Below, in pieces: positions 63,101 through 64,000 of a stretch of DNA of 64,000 bases. The stretch is from a virus: IMG/VR virus record IMGVR_UViG_3300020474_000006, positions 1 to 64,000 of that record; one strand, given 5' to 3'. The translations under genes were made by a program, and so were the position numbers. The notes beneath the pieces were generated by a model that had not been told where the DNA came from, searched no databases, and was given only the letters and a program-made list of their open reading frames with translations. Within the stretch, counting starts at the first letter, position 1, and each line of letters begins with the position of its first letter.

Positions 63101-64000
63101 TGGGGGGATAAAGATGAAAATACTGGAGTTCATAATTTGAAGGTGATACTACACCGTCATCTTTAGTAAAGAATGGGGAATTTTTCTCAAAAAGATTTAC
63201 TCTCCACTTTTTAAGATTAGAATAGAATGCTGGTTGATTTTCAGTTTCAGAGTTAGTTTCAATATTGATTATAGTATCCGATTCATCATATCCACCACCA
63301 GGTTCTAAAACTCTAATTTCTGAAAGAGATTCATTTGCAATAATAGGAATTAAGACTGCACCAACACCAGAACCAACAATTCTAAGATCTGGTGTTGATT
63401 TATATCCAGTCCCAGAATTTAAAACTACAACTTGCGTAATCTTTCCATTACTAATGATTGGTTTTACTTGGGCATTTTTTCCACTACTAATCGTAATGGT
63501 TGGTTGACGATCGTAATTTAGTATTTCTGAAGATCCATAACCAACTCCCTCATTTTCAATATGAACTGAAGAAATTTGACCTCTAACTATTGGTTGAACA
63601 TTTGCTTTAAAAGTTTCTGTTCCAATAGATGATATTCCAACTTCTCCAATCAAAGTTGCGGTAATATCTGGATAATTAAAAACATGTGTTCCCACACCAA
63701 CAGATTTAATATCTTCATACTGCTTAGTTCTATAATAAAACTCCTTATCTGAACTAACACCAACTGCGGAAAGTCTAAAAGAATCAGTATCCCTACTGGT
63801 TACATAATATTCAGTATTATTTGTAAGACCCTCTGCAACAGAACCTACTACAGTATATTTAATTTTTTCGCCATTTTGATAACCATGATTTTTAATCGTA
63901 ATTACATTTGAGGAAGTATTGATTCCTGTTACATGTGTTGTTCTCTTCTTCGTTTCATAATCACTTCCCCCATTAACAATATTGACAGAAGATACAACAG
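54129..64000 (-). CDS. giant virion protein in the gp7 position, 5' end outside the window
   Basis: Open from base 64000 without a stop down to 54129, at least 3289 residues. An internal GTG at 63695 is not a convincing start because coding continues upstream (for example YRTKQYEDIKSVG). It contains a YHYH-type domain (FAYDGNPIYGPYGY around 62941-62985, NGRFGVTPDYPNGTY around 62730-62790), GGSNY/GGGY repeats throughout (PGGGYDESD, NSGTGYKSTPDL, SDGGVGYSTATV), many VGIGT-like strands, and an IVTIIFYKGNG stretch. In T4 the gene before gp8 is gp7, a 1032-residue wedge protein. This is at least three times larger. Likely a baseplate or side-fibre protein. Confidence 0.88.
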   Translation of the reverse strand, partial: VVSSVNIVNGGSDYETKKRTTHVTGINTSSNVITIKNHGYQNGEKIKYTVVGSVAEGLTNNTEYYVTSRDTDSFRLSAVGVSSDKEFYYRTKQYEDIKSVGVGTHVFNYPDITATLIGEVGISSIGTETFKANVQPIVRGQISSVHIENEGVGYGSSEILNYDRQPTITISSGKNAQVKPIISNGKITQVVVLNSGTGYKSTPDLRIVGSGVGAVLIPIIANESLSEIRVLEPGGGYDESDTIINIETNSETENQPAFYSNLKKWRVNLFEKNSPFFTKDDGVVSPSNYELQYFHLYPPRVLRESTYSVNSEGNVLYGESDLRKVSSIEVDSQQHSPILGFAYDGNPIYGPYGYTTQTGGAVTQLKSGYALDLKSGRPPLSIYPEGFFVEDYTHTKTTDVSTLDENNGRFGVTPDYPNGTYAYYMTVNNLQTEASGVFEKYKKPVFPYIIGENYYSIPDKFNFDPSSNQDQFNFQTSDLRRNTNPLNLIEDTQEYPYLFIPNKFNQTAKINAASPGTIDSIGILTGGSNYKVNETLVFNNSRTSGDSAYARISKIVGKPVSNISVATSSIAGVEIYPKSSGKYEVVCDNPHEFQNLDVIRITGLSTNASGIEGTYSVGISSNVLRLAGVGTTAVAIGTEGVTGLVTYFSVTGDILNTKVNDVLGIGTEKVKVLNVDFENSRLRVLRSVSGTVSAGHSIGKFLIEDSRNLDINTGITSTYKFTRNEEVYFDPSETVGLGTTAGIGIGSTLSFANPGAGITQKFIPTKTLYFKNHSFKTGDQLTYSTGNGGTGLYVQDETNVGLGTTLASGDKVFVARVDDDLIGIATVRVGLGTTGTFVGVAASHRGSSTLFFKGVGVGNSHSFTTNHTVITGEIKKNTVTVNTTEAHGISAKHRVDIFVNPRTNKNITVKYNDYNRNVVFNPLGFSSTGINTSTGVINIPDHKFKGGEKIIYNVGIGSDVSDGLINENIYYISRVDDNNFKLSNTYYDATKDIPVTVGIASTGLTGGNINPINPPISLYKDSTVTFNLSDSSLGYSVLGSSYPAFELNLYKDKDCKIRWNKSDDSKIFEYSSFGQVGSAGGESILRVNSNLPESLFYKLDLVYNASLPSIKSEITTDDDVISGNELKIVSSGYNGNHRLIVGSTTSFLYDLSELPESVSYASTISEIFYETDCTHTEGSIAKIDIINPGKNYYALPGISTLNSVSGDGAILEAQSSTIGSLKSVSIEDIGFNLPSDSTLNPRLLFPQSIRIEPLATLQSVGITSFGRGFSITPKLVVIDGKTKLPVTDVDLKMTLGSSEVKILKNTNGLSNLSPTIIPTLTDSGVGISTIEYFPTTKDALVTLSVGFSTVNSFPFAVGDKVLVESVSVGVGSTGQNYNSSGYAYKLFELTEVSPNLGGIGSVRFNMSNLFEEDQFPGQFDAVNSTARITAQKHFPTFSSDLVLNNYVIGETVTSESATGVVEDWNPITSIVRVSSKDNFVVGEKITGKSSRVVSIASSVTSFETYLEYDATSKVVRGWQSDSGELNYNLQRIQDNFYYQKFSYSLKSEVPYDTWNDVVSSTNHTLGYKKFSDYQLESTNSNQMSVGLSTELGSVDIVNDLNGFGNLNCVADFDLVTENNINSGTISDEMIFTNRILTDYFESVGNRVLSIDDISGEFNSEPRLTPFSVINTFSLSDARALKYVTYVRDKRYTQERQLLIVDLVHDGVKAYMNQYGRIETQYDQGSFDFSVSGTDGQLLFYPTKSTINDYNVTTLSYNISGIATVGTGVTYFGSGVLVDTSNTEVTSGSSSTIVSIASTYNSAKVLVSINPDSTQNDKFEMVELNVTHDGTTVELLEFGQLTTGGFDSFSGGVGLGTYSAAISGSNLEIDFHPGVGIATTCLVNTVQVALSQNTSGIGTTKLQFAEIDGRTTSISASGTPGVTTVSQYGNDYDSAYFIAQVADTTNGRYQISELVVVDDYLDATNSYDTYFTEYGNVETGVGLGTFGTSIDSTGTVSLLFTPNASIATKVTVFKNAVTLDQDTNLGVAITFSNASIGGEFGTYEGTESDIKRAFGLTHENNEIFERYFTGNDSSIVNVTSNTITIPNHFFVSGEKIEYVHVGTASSAVGIATTSFVGASNTTFLPGENIFAVKVDDNNIKIAASAENALKEVPEIVELESVGIGTSHRFVATNQNAKIMVAIDNLIQSPIVATSVTTGLSTNTSIFENIVKFSGITSFFGSDLIRVGSEIMKIEGVGIGSTNFIKVRRGWLGTKVAAAGTHALVTKITGNYNVVDNVLNFVEAPFGNTPIGSTTNPPDQRDYVGITTSSTFQGRSFIRSGITGGSNNSYNKNYIFDNINDQFNGTTNQFTLEQSSSNITGITNENAIILINDIFQVPSSDKDYVLSENSGITSVTFNGTSPQTPLGPDVGISSFPKGGIIVSVGSTEGFGYQPLVAAGGTAVVSSAGTITSVSIGNSGSGYRSGIQTNVSVGVRLPDVSGSTVIPVGIASISAGNITSVAITTDRVFYAPRSISNVGYNSITGLTTVTTSTAHGLSFGEEIIVSGIAFTCDYSGSGPVNVSNAIYDNISGIMTVTTSSAHNLSTTGQKSDVILTGLAFTCGLDGGSSTHVYPRTTDPAYCGSKVTSVPSTTEFVINVGVSTVPTFYQSGGVAQPALIAPRVSNNSASGFDPASQGSSVLRIIDSTNFEINTGVSTRTHFYARCGTVKKPIDIVIDDPTAYSNMRLFYSSSSAAGVGTEATIDVVVGNGSSVIDFQIDNTGYGYRDGAILTVAIGGTTGIPTTSSYSGNEFQVTVDEIADDKFAGWSVGTLQVLDNIEDLIDGARKDFPLKLNGAITSIVSSPGSKIDVQDVLIIFVNDILQEPGVGYEFTGGSTLTFTEALKIGDIVTIIFYKGNGDSDVIFRDVIETVKKGDTLQLKHMAGSQAQSLDEDERSVLNVLSTGNVATNPYFGPGNTNDVTLERPVTWCRQTEDKIIDGIPTGKDRELYEPIINPTAYIIKNVGVGSTAVYVDSLRPLFNPQNEAADLQFQDKIKFIAQEPKVGASATAVVSGFGTISSVVISDGGVGYSTATVSFGYTSASRAFGTVTISAGGTVTGVAITSPGVGYTYTSVPTVLISPPGHTEEACSVNTYSGDNGIVVGFGTTAGPKFIFDIHIPYDSFLRNTVVAGTAVTITSIQANDYFMIKKSNVGMGNTFDGIYEVSNVETLTRDVVGISTTVKRLFVDATAVPSGYSTGITTSDTGFGNFSWGRIDVSSRDLTSSYTAYTSGITTSTRVVRTNFLKSKNYTANS

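Noticed and set aside
63693-63695. GTG as start of the giant gene
   Set aside because: Coding without stops continues to base 64000 in the same frame with similar composition, so the true start is outside the window.
1-64000. tRNA genes, insertion sequences, integrase or attachment sites
   Set aside because: None seen; intergenic gaps are too short and hold only promoters, terminators and ribosome sites.

Overview
The window is a contiguous piece of a T4-like cyanophage genome (marine cyanomyovirus type, infecting Synechococcus or Prochlorococcus). The basis is a nearly complete set of T4 core genes in T4-like order, together with accessory genes typical of cyanophages: a CobS/MoxR-type ATPase, SpeD, PurC, an Hsp20 chaperone and a DUF3110 protein. 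No photosynthesis gene, tRNA, CRISPR array or insertion sequence was seen. Coding is very dense. Nearly all genes lie on the minus strand and commonly overlap as ATGA, TAATG or TGATG. No gene-free stretch exceeds about 120 bases, apart from the short regulatory gaps listed.

Replication and recombination half (1-26 kb, read from high to low coordinates): uvsY, uvsW, gp55 (late sigma factor), gp47/gp46 (Mre11/Rad50-like), a sulfotransferase-like gene, a VWA/metalloprotease protein plus a 47-residue protein, the MoxR ATPase (cobS), gp45 (clamp), two short unknowns, speD, gp44, a membrane microprotein, an Sm-like protein, a Dam methylase, a methyltransferase-fold protein, gp62 and regA. Next come a single plus-strand gene, hsp20, purC, two more Sm-like proteins, gp43 polymerase, a 56-residue protein, uvsX, a NUMOD4-HNH endonuclease, a 2OG-Fe(II) hydroxylase-like protein, gp41 helicase, and the start of a further gene at the window edge. 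A fourth Sm-like paralogue lies beside uvsW.

Virion half (25.6-64 kb, read from high to low): a giant open-ended protein in the gp7 position, gp8, a 2514-residue protein in the place of gp9-gp12, three small proteins, gp13, gp14, gp15, gp16, a repeat-rich 636-residue protein, a DUF192-containing protein, gp17, a zinc-ribbon protein, gp18, gp19, gp20, a gp67/68-like core protein, a small beta-rich protein, gp21, gp22, gp23, a small protein and a gp19-family tail protein. Matches to the late-promoter motif (TATAAATA, AATAAATA or CTAAATA) precede most structural genes, which fits the gp55/gp45 late transcription system encoded in the same window.

The most unusual signals are five. (1) Terminator hairpins are fused to the next promoter; at 7.1 kb a perfect TTGACA-N17-TATAAT promoter has its -35 inside the hairpin of the purC terminator. 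(2) A four-member family of Sm-like small proteins is scattered through the replication operons. (3) A MoxR-ATPase / VWA-metalloprotease pair is present. (4) Short motif repeats (LPSxED and EVKYYD) occur in the protein upstream of the terminase. (5) GGGY-type repeats are shared by four neck and baseplate proteins, one of them a >3200-residue giant with a YHYH domain.
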